Source: Solirubrobacterales bacterium
GTDB taxonomy: Bacteria > Actinomycetota > Thermoleophilia > Solirubrobacterales > Solirubrobacteraceae
Assembly: GCA_019239445.1 (NCBI GenBank)
Contig: JAFAZV010000453.1
Span: forward strand, 1-57,366
Length of the DNA stretch: 57,366 bases
Reading direction: 5' to 3'
Below are positions 16,212 through 24,862 of this stretch, in pieces; positions within the stretch are counted from its first letter, which is position 1; each line of letters starts with the position of its first letter. The notes under the pieces were generated by a model. That model did not search any database. It was not told the origin of the DNA and worked only from the letters and a program-made list of their open reading frames with translations. A program made the translations under genes and the position numbers.

Positions 16212-17029
16212 GACTCTGCCGATTCGATGCCGGTGACGGCGCCCAGTGCGGGATCGTCGACGACGGATACGTGGTCCACCGGGACAACATGGCCGAGCGG
16301 CATGCTGTCGCCGACGTCCGATTCCTGGCGCCTGTCCTGCCTCGCAAATTCCTTGCCATCGGGCTCAACTACGCGGACCACATTGCCGAGTCGGGCATGG
16401 AGGCACCGCAGTTCCCTGTGTTCTTCAACAAGCAGATCACGTGCGTCGTCGGTCCGGACGACGACGTGCACATGCCGGCCGTGTCGAACCTGCTCGACTA
16501 CGAGGGTGAGCTCGCGGTTGTGATCGGAACCCGCTGCCGCCACGTACCCGAGGAGCGCGCACACGAGGTGATCGCCGGCTACACCATCACCAACGACGTG
16601 TCCGTGCGCGACTGGCAGATACGCACACCAACGATGACTATGGGCAAGTCGTTCGACACCCACGGGCCGCTCGGCCCTTGGGTTGTGACCGCCGACGAGC
16701 TCGGCGATCCGCACGACCTGACGCTCCGGACGTTCGTGAACGGCGAGCTACGCCAGGACGGCAACACTGGCGAGATGATCTACAACTGCTACCAGCAGGT
16801 AGCTCACCTGTCCGAAGCCTTCACCCTCGAGCCTGGCGATGTCATCGCAACCGGCACGCCGGCCGGGATCGGGGCCGTGCGTCAACCATTCCCAGAAGGA
16901 TTGCTCAAGGTCGGCGACGTCATCAGGATCGAGATCGACGGCATCGGTGAGCTCTCCAATACGGTCGTCGAAGAGCCAGACGGGTTCGTCGTAGCGGCGA
17001 ATGAGGAGGCGCCGGCATGGGCCTCGTGA
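16208..17029 (+). CDS. Fumarylacetoacetate hydrolase family protein
   Basis: 273 residues. FAH-family enzymes hydrolyse C-C bonds of diketo acids or act as hydratases, decarboxylases or isomerases in meta-cleavage pathways. The core is well preserved: PRKFLAIGLNYADHIAESG, NKQITCVVGPDDDVHMP, LDYEGELAVVIG (metal ligands Glu-x-Glu), GYTITNDVSVRDWQ, GKSFDTHGPLGPWVV, and GDVIATGTPAGIGAV. GTG at 16208 overlaps the previous stop (GTGA). No separate MhpC-type alpha/beta hydrolase is adjacent, so this protein is the best candidate for processing the ring-fission product. Confidence 0.92.
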   Translation: MRLCRFDAGDGAQCGIVDDGYVVHRDNMAERHAVADVRFLAPVLPRKFLAIGLNYADHIAESGMEAPQFPVFFNKQITCVVGPDDDVHMPAVSNLLDYEGELAVVIGTRCRHVPEERAHEVIAGYTITNDVSVRDWQIRTPTMTMGKSFDTHGPLGPWVVTADELGDPHDLTLRTFVNGELRQDGNTGEMIYNCYQQVAHLSEAFTLEPGDVIATGTPAGIGAVRQPFPEGLLKVGDVIRIEIDGIGELSNTVVEEPDGFVVAANEEAPAWAS

Positions 17030-18909
17030 CCGACAAGCTGTGGCCCCAGCTGAGCGGTCCAACCGACCTAGGCGAGATCGAGCGCGTCGCTCTGAGCGAA
17101 CGCGGCCTGCCTGCGAGCACCTACGAGCTCGTGCGCCGAGCGGCAGAGGTGTGGCCTGACCGGCCGGCGACGTCGGTGCTAACCGAGGCGGAACGGTTCC
17201 TGGCCCCACGCGTTCGGACGTTCGCCGACCTCGCCGACGAGGTCCACCGGGCGGCGGACATCCTGTTTGGATTGGGCGTGAGGCGAGGCGATGCGGTGGC
17301 CGTGATATCGGTCAACTGCGCCCAGTTGCTGCCGCTCTTGCTCGCCGCCGAGTCCGTCGGCATCTATGCGCCGATCAACCCCGGCTTAGCGCCCGAGCAC
17401 GCCATCGAACTCGTACGTTTGTCCGGCGCCGCAGTGATCGTCGCGTCCGGGCCAGAGCTTGCCCCGGATGTCTGGCTGCACGCGCGCGCGATCGCGGAGA
17501 GCACCGGAGCGCGAGCGCTGCTGGCGCTGCGTCCCACGACAACCTCGCAAGCACCGCCGGCGCTGGAGCCGCTCGAAGACTTGGAGGTCGCTTATCTGGA
17601 TGAACGCATGGCCGACGCTGAAGCTGCGGCGCTGCCTGGACCTCCGCCGGCTTCCGACGACATCGCCAGTTATCTGCATACCGGCGGTACCACAGGCACC
17701 CCAAAGCTCGCTGCCCGCACACACGCGAACGAGGTCTCCAATGCCTGGATGATCGCGGCACGCGACATCCTCGACCAGGACAGCGTCATGTTCGCGGCGC
17801 TTCCGCTGTTTCACACCAACGCGCTGCTGGTGACAGTGCTGGCGCCGTTGCTCAAGGGTCAACATGTTGTCTGGGGCGGTCCGCTCGGCTACCGCGATCC
17901 CGGCCTGTTTAAGAACTTCTGGAAGATCGTCGAGCACTACCGGATCGCAGCGATGTCCGCGGTACCAACGGTCTACTCGGTCCTCGCGGAGGTGCCGCTC
18001 GACGGCGACATCTCCACCCTCAAGCTGCCGATCGTCGGGGCCGCACCACTTCCGCCGGCGGTGGCCAACGCATTCGAAGCTAGGACCGGCGTTCGGCTGT
18101 GCGAGGGGTACGGACTCACCGAGGGCACCTGTGCAAGCGCGTTCAGCTGGCCTGACACGCCGCGCCACAGCACGGTCGGCCAGCGCCTGCCCTACCAGGA
18201 GGCGCGCGCGGTAGGAATCGACGAAGCGACCGGCGAGTGGACGTTCCTGCCCGACGGTGAAGTGGGGACGCTTGTCATGCGCGGTCCGAACATATTCGCC
18301 GGCTACCTCGTCCGAGACGACGTCGGGACGCACCTGCGCCTCGACGGAAAGGTCAAGGAGGGCTGGCTTGACACTGGCGACCTGGCCGCCGTCGACGCTG
18401 ACGGCTTCATCCGACTCGCCGGGCGAGCTAAGGATCTGATCATCCGCGGCGGCCACAACATCGATCCAGCATGGATCGAAGATGCGCTGCTCGAGCACCC
18501 GGACGTCACTGCCGCCGCCGCCGTGGGCCGACCTGACGCTCACGCCGGCGAGGTGCCCGTGGCATTCGTCACCCTCACCGCCGGAAGCAGGCTCACGCCC
18601 GACGAGCTGGCGGCGTGGGCTACCCAGCACGTGCCCGAGCGTGCCGCCGCGCCAAGGCACGTCCAGATCATCGACGAGATCCCGCTCACCTCGGTCGGCA
18701 AGCAGTACAAGCCGGAGCTGCGCCGCCGAGCAGCCGAGCAGGCTGCGCGCGCGGCACTGACCGAGACGGGCCTGGCCGACGCCGTGCGGGCGGTTCTCAT
18801 CGACGGGGCGATCGAAATCCACGTCCCGCGCTCGGACTCGGACGAAGAGGTCCGGGCAGTGCTCTCGCAGTACGCCTGGACATGGAAGCTGACAGGCAGA
18901 GAGCGATGA
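17017..18909 (+). CDS. AMP-dependent acyl-CoA ligase
   Basis: 630 residues, ANL superfamily. The AMP/P-loop motif is HTGGTTGTPKLAARTH (around residue 228), followed by CEGYGLTEGTCASAF, the hinge region WLDTGDLAAVDADGFIRLAG with RAKDLIIRGGHNIDP, and the catalytic Lys region TSVGKQYKPELR. It activates a carboxylic acid to its CoA thioester. The ATG overlaps the FAH gene by 13 bases. Sitting directly upstream of YceI and an acyl-CoA dehydrogenase, it probably feeds a CoA-linked lower pathway. It is about 80 residues longer than average, with a long N-terminus and a C-terminal tail. Confidence 0.93.
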   Translation: MGLVTDKLWPQLSGPTDLGEIERVALSERGLPASTYELVRRAAEVWPDRPATSVLTEAERFLAPRVRTFADLADEVHRAADILFGLGVRRGDAVAVISVNCAQLLPLLLAAESVGIYAPINPGLAPEHAIELVRLSGAAVIVASGPELAPDVWLHARAIAESTGARALLALRPTTTSQAPPALEPLEDLEVAYLDERMADAEAAALPGPPPASDDIASYLHTGGTTGTPKLAARTHANEVSNAWMIAARDILDQDSVMFAALPLFHTNALLVTVLAPLLKGQHVVWGGPLGYRDPGLFKNFWKIVEHYRIAAMSAVPTVYSVLAEVPLDGDISTLKLPIVGAAPLPPAVANAFEARTGVRLCEGYGLTEGTCASAFSWPDTPRHSTVGQRLPYQEARAVGIDEATGEWTFLPDGEVGTLVMRGPNIFAGYLVRDDVGTHLRLDGKVKEGWLDTGDLAAVDADGFIRLAGRAKDLIIRGGHNIDPAWIEDALLEHPDVTAAAAVGRPDAHAGEVPVAFVTLTAGSRLTPDELAAWATQHVPERAAAPRHVQIIDEIPLTSVGKQYKPELRRRAAEQAARAALTETGLADAVRAVLIDGAIEIHVPRSDSDEEVRAVLSQYAWTWKLTGRER

Positions 18910-19442
18910 GCACGACCAGACCCAGCACGCCCGCACCGCGTACTCGCGATCTCGAGGCGTCGCGCTGGCGGGTGGATCCCGCGCGTTCGAGCGTCGCGTT
19001 CGAGACCCCGACCCTCTGGGGCCTGGTCACCGTCAAAGGCCGGTTTGAGCGCTACGACGGCACGCTGGATCTACGGCACGCGCCGGGGGTCGAGTTGACG
19101 ATCGAGGCAGCCAGCCTGAACACGCACAACCAGATCCGCGACAAGCACCTGCGATCGGCCAATTTCTTCGACGCGGAGAACCACCCGGAGGTCCGCTTCG
19201 TATCTGACAGCGCGACGCTGGACGGTGAGCAGCTCAAGCTCCGTGGCCGGCTCAGCGTAGCCGGGACCAGCATGCCGCTCGAGCTGCACGCCAGGTTACG
19301 TCGTGCGGGCGACGAGCTCGAGGTCGATGCCACGACGTTCGCCGACCACCGCGCGCTCGGAATGACGCACTCGACGCTCGGCATGATTCGTTCCCCCAGC
19401 AAGCTGATCGTCCATGGCCGGCTGGTTCGAGACCCTGACTAG
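18906..19442 (+). CDS. YceI family protein (polyisoprenoid-binding-like)
   Basis: 178 residues of the YceI lipocalin-like fold, whose known members bind polyisoprenoids or other long hydrophobic molecules. Visible are WRVDPARSSVAFETPTLWGL, VKGRFERYDGTLDL, the central IRDKHLRSANFFDAENHPEV and LRGRLSVAGTSMPLEL. There is no signal peptide, so it should be cytoplasmic, unlike E. coli YceI. ATG at 18906 overlaps the ligase stop (ATGA); the longer open frame upstream is not conserved. Its role in the operon is unknown; binding a hydrophobic substrate or polymer precursor is a guess. Confidence 0.9.
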   Translation: MSTTRPSTPAPRTRDLEASRWRVDPARSSVAFETPTLWGLVTVKGRFERYDGTLDLRHAPGVELTIEAASLNTHNQIRDKHLRSANFFDAENHPEVRFVSDSATLDGEQLKLRGRLSVAGTSMPLELHARLRRAGDELEVDATTFADHRALGMTHSTLGMIRSPSKLIVHGRLVRDPD

Positions 19443-19465
19443 CCAGAACGGAGCGATGTAGGACG

Positions 19466-20662
19466 ATGACGGCAATCACGGAAACCGATATAGGCCGCGG
19501 GCTTGGTACGGATTACCTCCTGCTGCGAGACGAGCTGACCCACCAGGAGTTGGATTACCTGGATCGGACGCGGCGGTTCGTGGACGACGAGGTGCTACCC
19601 GTCATGCCGGGGTACTGGGAGCGCGCTGAGCTGCCGCTCGACCTGATTCGCCGGCTTGGGGAGCTCGGCCTCGTTGGCGACGGGATCGACGGCTACGGCT
19701 GCCCGCCAATGACTCCCGTCGCAGCGGGATTAATCCAGATGGAGCTCAGTCGCGGAGACGGCAGTCTCGGGACGCTGCTGGGGGTCCAGGCCGGGTTGGC
19801 CATGCGCTCGATTGCGATGTTCGGCACAGAGGAGCAGAAGCAGCGGTGGCTGCCGGCGATGGCGCAGATGGAGGCGCTTGGAGCTTTTGCGCTGACCGAG
19901 CCGGAGCACGGTTCGGACTCAGTGGCGCTGGAGACAACCGCCCACCGCGAGGGCCGGGAGTACGTGATCGATGGGAGCAAACGCTGGATCGGCAACGGCT
20001 CGCTGGCCGACGTGGTCGTGGTGTGGGCACGCGACAGCGCTGATCGGCAAGTCAAGGGCTTCCTGGTAGAGCGCGGCACGCCCGGCTACAACGCTCAGGT
20101 GATCCAGGGCAAGGGCAGCGTCCGCTCGGTCTGGCAGGCCGATATCGAGCTTCGCGGTGTGCGCGTTCCCGAGAACGCCCGCCTCCCGGTGGCTGGCAGC
20201 TTCGCGGACGTGGGCCGAGTGCTGGCCTCGACACGCGTCACCTGCGCGTTCGCGGCGCTTGGCCACGCCCTCGGGGCTTACGACGCAGCATTGACTTACT
20301 GCCGCGAGCGCCGGCAGTTCGGCAAGCCGCTGGTCAGCTTCCAGATCGTGCAGGAACGGCTCGTGAAGATGCTCGCGGAGGTAACCGCAATGCAGCTGTA
20401 CTGCCTGCGTGTTGGTCGGCTGGCCGCGAACCATCACCTCCGCGACACGATCGCGGGGCTCGCCAAGATGAACAACACCACGCGCGCGCGGCAGGTGATC
20501 TCGCAAGCCCGCGACCTCCTCGGCGGCAATGGGATCCTGCTCGAGAACCACGTGATCCGCCACATGGCTGACATCGAGGCCATCCACACCTTCGAGGGGA
20601 CCGAGACGATCCAGACGCTGATCGTCGGGCGAGACATCACCGGCGTGAGCGCGTTCGTGTGA
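19466..20662 (+). CDS. Acyl-CoA dehydrogenase, glutaryl-CoA dehydrogenase-like
   Basis: 398 residues. FAD-dependent alpha,beta-oxidation of an acyl-CoA. Family marks are GAFALTEPEHGSDSVAL, YVIDGSKRWIGNGSLADVVV, CRERRQFGKPLVSFQ, ARDLLGGNGI and HTFEGTETIQTLIVGRDITG, where the Glu of FEGTE is the catalytic base. The C-terminal pattern (HVIRHMADIEAIHTFEGTE) is that of glutaryl-CoA dehydrogenases, which oxidise and decarboxylate glutaryl-CoA. This agrees with an aromatic or alicyclic pathway ending in a dicarboxyl-CoA, but the substrate-binding Arg cannot be verified here. It follows YceI by 23 bases. Confidence 0.9.
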   Translation: MTAITETDIGRGLGTDYLLLRDELTHQELDYLDRTRRFVDDEVLPVMPGYWERAELPLDLIRRLGELGLVGDGIDGYGCPPMTPVAAGLIQMELSRGDGSLGTLLGVQAGLAMRSIAMFGTEEQKQRWLPAMAQMEALGAFALTEPEHGSDSVALETTAHREGREYVIDGSKRWIGNGSLADVVVVWARDSADRQVKGFLVERGTPGYNAQVIQGKGSVRSVWQADIELRGVRVPENARLPVAGSFADVGRVLASTRVTCAFAALGHALGAYDAALTYCRERRQFGKPLVSFQIVQERLVKMLAEVTAMQLYCLRVGRLAANHHLRDTIAGLAKMNNTTRARQVISQARDLLGGNGILLENHVIRHMADIEAIHTFEGTETIQTLIVGRDITGVSAFV

Positions 20663-20679
20663 GGTGGACGGAGCAGACA

Positions 20680-22398
20680 ATGACACCGAACGACACAGAC
20701 GAGCGCTCACAGGTGGGGTTGCGGCCGGCGGCACGCGCCGGCCTCGACGTCATGCTCACAGATGCCGTGATGGGCAACGGCGGTGTCGGCAGGGTCCTCA
20801 AGCCCCGGGCCGCGGCGCGCACGATCGCAGGACTGGCGCGACATCCTCGGCGGGCTACACGCGACGCAGCCGGCCTGGGCGTGGAGCTGGCGCGCGTGGC
20901 GGCCGGACGCTCCGACGCCGCAGCGCCCAAGGGCGACCGGCGATTCGGCGACCGCGCGTGGCAGGACAACTGGCTTCTGCGCCGAGTGATGCAGGCCTAT
21001 CTCGCCACCTGCGACACGGTCGATCGGCTGATTTCGGACGCCGAGCTCGACTGGCGGACGGAGCGCCAGGCGCGGTTCGCGGCCGGCAACCTGCTCGACG
21101 CGCTCGCCCCGACCAACTTCCCGTGGTCGAACCCGGCCGTACTCAAGGAGAGTATCGACCAAGGCGGCGGCAACCTGGTCCGAGGCGGCCGTCGTTTCTT
21201 GCGCGACATGACGCAGTCGCCGCGCCTTCCGGCGAGCGTGGACGTAACCAAGTTCGAGGTCGGTGGGAACCTCGCCGTCACGCCCGGGTCGGTGGTGTGG
21301 CGGACGGAGGTGTTCGAGCTGATCCAGTACGGCCCGGTGACAGAGCGAGTCCACGAAGTGCCGCTGCTGTTCGTGCCGCCGACGATCAACAAGTACTACA
21401 TCCTCGACATCTCGCCGGGGCGGAGCATGGTGCAGTGGCTGCTCGAACAACAGCAGCAGGTGTTCACCATCTCCTGGCGCAACCCTGACGTACCCCAGGG
21501 CCACTTCGATCTAGATACCTACGCGCAGGCCGTGTTGGAGGCGCGGGACGTGGTGGCGGAGATCACCGGCCAGCGTGCGGTGAACGTCAACGCGGCGTGC
21601 TCGGGCGGGATCATCACTGCGTGCGCGGTCGGGCACCTAGCCGCGATCGGCGAGCAAGACAAGGTGGGGGCGCTGACGATGATGGTGTGCGCGCTCGACC
21701 AGGCACGGATGGGCACGGCGGGAGCATTCGCCAGCCGCGAGCTCGCGGCCGCCGCGGTGGCCGAGTCAGCGCGCAAGGGCTACATCGACGGCCGGGCACT
21801 CGAGGGAGTGTTCGCCTGGCTGCGTCCCAACGACCTCGTCTGGAACTACTTCGTCAACAACTATCTGCTCGGCAACGACCCGCCGGCGTTCGACATCCTG
21901 TACTGGAACCAGGACACGGTGAGGCTGGCTGCCGGCCTGCACCGCGACTTCATCCACGCTGCGCTCGATAACGCGCTCACGCGCCGCGGGGCGGTCGAAA
22001 CGCTCGGCACCCCCATCGATCTCGGGGCCATCGAGCTGGACAGCTACAGCGTCGCCGGGCTGCGCGATCACATCGTGCCTTGGGAGAACGCCTACCGCAG
22101 CGCGCAGCTGCTTGGGGGCACCAAGCGGTTCGTGCTCTCGACCAGCGGCCATATCCAGGCGTTGGTCAATCCGCCGAGTGCGGAAAGCCGCGCCAGCTAT
22201 CGCGTCACGGACGATCCTGCAGGCGAACCGGAGGCGTGGGTCGAGACAGCCGATGTAAAGCGGGGGAGCTGGTGGCCGGACTATCGCGAGTGGCTTAGCG
22301 AGCGCGCGGGGGAGCTGATGCCGGCTCCGAAGACCCTGGGGAGCCGGGAGCACAAGGCCACCGCGAAGGCGCCAGGCAGCTACGTGCATGCGAGCTGA
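20680..22398 (+). CDS. PHA synthase-like alpha/beta-hydrolase
   Basis: About 572 residues, similar to class I/II polyhydroxyalkanoate synthases (PhaC), which polymerise 3-hydroxyacyl-CoA. Visible are LLFVPPTINKYYILDISPGR, VFTISWRNPD, the nucleophile region NVNAACSGGIITACA, the acid GLRDHIVPWENAYRSAQLLG, and the His in FVLSTSGHIQALVNPP, so Cys, Asp and His are all in place. The lipase-like box starts with Ala instead of Gly (AACSG). GTG at 20659 overlaps the previous stop, but ATG at 20680 has GGAG eight bases upstream and I prefer it. No PhaA/B, PhaE or phasin gene is adjacent. Confidence 0.85.
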   Translation: MTPNDTDERSQVGLRPAARAGLDVMLTDAVMGNGGVGRVLKPRAAARTIAGLARHPRRATRDAAGLGVELARVAAGRSDAAAPKGDRRFGDRAWQDNWLLRRVMQAYLATCDTVDRLISDAELDWRTERQARFAAGNLLDALAPTNFPWSNPAVLKESIDQGGGNLVRGGRRFLRDMTQSPRLPASVDVTKFEVGGNLAVTPGSVVWRTEVFELIQYGPVTERVHEVPLLFVPPTINKYYILDISPGRSMVQWLLEQQQQVFTISWRNPDVPQGHFDLDTYAQAVLEARDVVAEITGQRAVNVNAACSGGIITACAVGHLAAIGEQDKVGALTMMVCALDQARMGTAGAFASRELAAAAVAESARKGYIDGRALEGVFAWLRPNDLVWNYFVNNYLLGNDPPAFDILYWNQDTVRLAAGLHRDFIHAALDNALTRRGAVETLGTPIDLGAIELDSYSVAGLRDHIVPWENAYRSAQLLGGTKRFVLSTSGHIQALVNPPSAESRASYRVTDDPAGEPEAWVETADVKRGSWWPDYREWLSERAGELMPAPKTLGSREHKATAKAPGSYVHAS

Positions 22399-23233
22399 GG
22401 GCTCGCACGCACCGGCGCCCGCGAGCAAGGCCGGGAGCTCGGAATACGAGGATGGCGAGCGCTTCGTCTTCGGCGCGGAGCCAATCCGCGAGCGCTGGTG
22501 GGGCCGGCCGCTGGCAGAGACGCGCGGCGGGCTCGAGCTTGCGCGCCTGCTCACCGACCCGGTGTGGCGTGGCGCCGGCGTGCCGCGCGGCGACGGCCGT
22601 CCGATCGTATTGATGCCCGGGTTCCTGGCCGGCGACCAGACGCTCACCGTGATGGCGGCGTGGTTGCGGCGGCTTGGCTACCGTCCGCGATTCTGCGGGT
22701 TCTTCGCCAACACCGGCTGCTCGGACCGCACGCTCGACCGCGTGGAGCGAAGAGTCGAAGGCCTGTGGCGCCAGTACGGCCGCCGCGTCGCGTTGCTCGG
22801 CCATAGCCGCGGCGGCCACTTCGCCCGTGCCCTCGCCGCCCGGCGGCCAGATCGCGTCTCCCACGCGATCTCGATGGGCGCCGACCTCCAGGGAATGTTC
22901 GGCGCCAGCGCCCCGACGCTGTTCGCGGTCCGCGTCGCTCGCCGCGTGGTCCACGCCACCGGACGAGCGCGCCGAGAGGCTTGTCTGTCCGCCCACTGCG
23001 GCTGCCCGTTTAGCCACGACTTCGCCCGGCGGTTCCCGTTCCAGCACGTGCGGCTCACGAGCATCTACTCCAAGGGAGACGGCGTCGTCCACTGGCAATC
23101 CCAGGTGATCCCAAACGCCGACTGCATCGAGGTGACCGGCAGCCACATCGGGCTGATCTTCAACCGCAAGGCCTACCGGGCGCTCGCCGGTGCCCTCGCG
23201 CTTCCTGAGCTGTCGCCGGCTACGGCTGCTTGA
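22388..23233 (+). CDS. Alpha/beta hydrolase (lipase/esterase-like)
   Basis: 281 residues. The oxyanion-hole region PIVLMPGFLAGDQTL, the nucleophile elbow LLGHSRGGHFARALA (GHSRG, catalytic Ser), a late Asp in YSKGDGVVHW and a final His in VTGSHIGLIF form a complete triad. No signal peptide is evident. The ATG overlaps the PHA-synthase-like gene by 11 bases, so it is the last gene of the operon. Next to a PhaC-like protein, an intracellular polymer depolymerase or thioesterase role is possible but unproven. Confidence 0.85.
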   Translation: MRAEGSHAPAPASKAGSSEYEDGERFVFGAEPIRERWWGRPLAETRGGLELARLLTDPVWRGAGVPRGDGRPIVLMPGFLAGDQTLTVMAAWLRRLGYRPRFCGFFANTGCSDRTLDRVERRVEGLWRQYGRRVALLGHSRGGHFARALAARRPDRVSHAISMGADLQGMFGASAPTLFAVRVARRVVHATGRARREACLSAHCGCPFSHDFARRFPFQHVRLTSIYSKGDGVVHWQSQVIPNADCIEVTGSHIGLIFNRKAYRALAGALALPELSPATAA

Positions 23234-23260
23234 GGCGTCTCAAGCCGTCGACCGGGCGAA

Positions 23261-23290
23261 ATCACGCAGAACGCGTGATGACGGCTCATC
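23261..23290 (+). promoter_or_regulatory. 30-bp element, copy 3 (toward micro-ORF and PAP2-DGK)
   Basis: Reads ATCACGC-AGAAC-GCGTGA-TGACGGC-TCATC on the plus strand, about 60 bases before the micro-ORF at 23337. It contains a 7-bp perfect stem (ATCACGC/GCGTGAT) with a five-base loop. Confidence 0.85.
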
Positions 23291-23336
23291 CGACCAGGAG
23301 GTGAGCTACAGCGAGGGCAACCGAGAGGGAGAGGTC

Positions 23337-23399
23337 GTGACCCAGCCGGATAAGTTGAGCGAGGCAACTAGGCGCGCCGAGAAAGCGTCCGCCCGGTGA
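23337..23399 (+). CDS. Micro-ORF with PDK motif, coupled to PAP2-DGK gene
   Basis: 20 codons: VTQPDKLSEATRRAEKASAR. A purine-rich Shine-Dalgarno (GGGAGAGG) stands just before the GTG, and the stop overlaps the next gene's GTG as GTGA. The peptide is charged and helix-prone. A second short ORF with the same x-PDK-x beginning lies in front of the GH15 gene at 26847. It may be a real small protein or a coupling leader; no function is known to me. Confidence 0.5.
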   Translation: MTQPDKLSEATRRAEKASAR

Positions 23400-24853
23400 C
23401 ACGTCGTCTCGCGGGCGCAGCCGATCGCCGGCTGATGCAGCGGTGGACGCGGCGGCGGCCGCAGCCCACCGACGAGCTGCTGCTGATGATCAGCCAAGCG
23501 GCTGATCGCTCGCTGCTGTGGCTGGCGATCGCCGCGACAGGGTCCGCGTTTGGAGGCAAGCGCGGCAGGCGCGCTGCCGAGCGCGGCGTGCTCGCGCTCG
23601 CGGTGGCGTCCGCGACCGTCAACGGGCCGTTCAAGCTGTTGGTCGGCCGCCGTCGGCCGGCCCCGATCCGTCGACTTCGTCGCGTCCCGCGTTCCTCGTC
23701 GTTTCCATCAGGACATTCCGCGTCCGCGTTCGCGTTCGCGGTAGCAGCCACCAGGGAGCTGCCGCAAGCTGGCGTGTTGCTGTTGCCACTCGCTGCGAGC
23801 GTCGCGTACTCGAGGGTTTATCTGGGGCTGCATCACCCAAGCGACGTGGCGGCGGGGGCTGCGTTCGGCGCCGCCGTCGGAACAGCGGCACGCGCGGCCG
23901 CCGGAAGGCTCGGCCTCGGCGAGAACGGGTTGGCGCAGAGCACCGCAGCCTCGTTGCCTTCAGAGACGGTGCTCGTCGTGAGCCCACGTGCAGGCAGCAG
24001 CCGCGGGCTCGCGCGTGCCCGTCGCGCGCTGGTCGAACACGGGATCGAGGTCACTGAGGAGCTCAACATCGAACATCTCAATCGACTGCCCGGGCTGCTG
24101 CGGACGGCGGCCGGGGAACCCCGTCTGGTGATCGCGGCCGGCGGTGATGGCACTGTCGGCTCGGTGGCAGGTCACCTGGCGCGCGCGGACAACGTGCTCG
24201 GCATCCTGCCGCTTGGGACCGGCAACGACTTCGCCCGCTCGCTTGATATTCCGATGAACCCGGCGCGGGCCGCCGCCCTGCTCGCCACCGGCCAAATCTC
24301 GAGCGTTGACCTCGGTCGCCTCACACGTGCTGGTCAGCCGCCGTCGTACTTCGCGCACGCCGCTACGGTCGGACTGAACGTCGACTTCGCAAAGCTGGCC
24401 ACTCGCGCTTCGGCTCGCGCTCGTCTTGGTCGCCTCACCTACCTGGCCGCAGCCGTCTACGCGGTTCGTGAGCGGGCCACGTTCCAGTGCACGCTGGAAC
24501 TCGACGGCGTTGTCGATAAATTGACCCTGCTTCAGCTCTCGGTGATCAGCGCACGCGTCATCGGCGGTGCGCTCGGGCTGAACCTGAAGGGCCCTCATCC
24601 AGACGACCACCTGCTCGACGTCCTCGCCGTGGAAGACGTCCCGCCTCCGAAGATGCTCCGCGCTGGGTTGTTTCTGCTGCTTGGGATCAAGCGGCCCGTG
24701 CCAGGCGTCCGCGCCCTTCACGTCAAACGTGTCTACGTAGAAAGCGAGCTTCCGCTCGAGCTGACCATCGACGGTGAGCTCGACGGGGCCCTCCCCGGGC
24801 AGTTCGACGCGGTCGCTGGGGCCATCCGTGTCATCACGCCTCGCGACTCGTAG
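23396..24853 (+). CDS. PAP2 phosphatase - diacylglycerol kinase fusion
   Basis: 485 residues in two domains. Residues about 20-165 are a membrane PAP2 phosphatase: LLVGRRRPAPIRRL supplies the KxxxxxxRP-like motif, SSSFPSGHSASAFAFA the PSGH motif, and SRVYLGLHHPSDVAAG the SRxxxxxHxxxD motif. Residues about 190-480 are a diacylglycerol/lipid kinase catalytic domain with LVIAAGGDGTVGSVAGHL (GGDGT) and ILPLGTGNDFARSLDI. The pairing of opposite activities (lipid phosphate removal and addition) in one chain is seen in actinobacteria and suggests membrane lipid turnover. GTG at 23396 overlaps the micro-ORF stop. Confidence 0.92.
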   Translation: MTRRLAGAADRRLMQRWTRRRPQPTDELLLMISQAADRSLLWLAIAATGSAFGGKRGRRAAERGVLALAVASATVNGPFKLLVGRRRPAPIRRLRRVPRSSSFPSGHSASAFAFAVAATRELPQAGVLLLPLAASVAYSRVYLGLHHPSDVAAGAAFGAAVGTAARAAAGRLGLGENGLAQSTAASLPSETVLVVSPRAGSSRGLARARRALVEHGIEVTEELNIEHLNRLPGLLRTAAGEPRLVIAAGGDGTVGSVAGHLARADNVLGILPLGTGNDFARSLDIPMNPARAAALLATGQISSVDLGRLTRAGQPPSYFAHAATVGLNVDFAKLATRASARARLGRLTYLAAAVYAVRERATFQCTLELDGVVDKLTLLQLSVISARVIGGALGLNLKGPHPDDHLLDVLAVEDVPPPKMLRAGLFLLLGIKRPVPGVRALHVKRVYVESELPLELTIDGELDGALPGQFDAVAGAIRVITPRDS

Positions 24854-24862
24854 CGAATGAGA

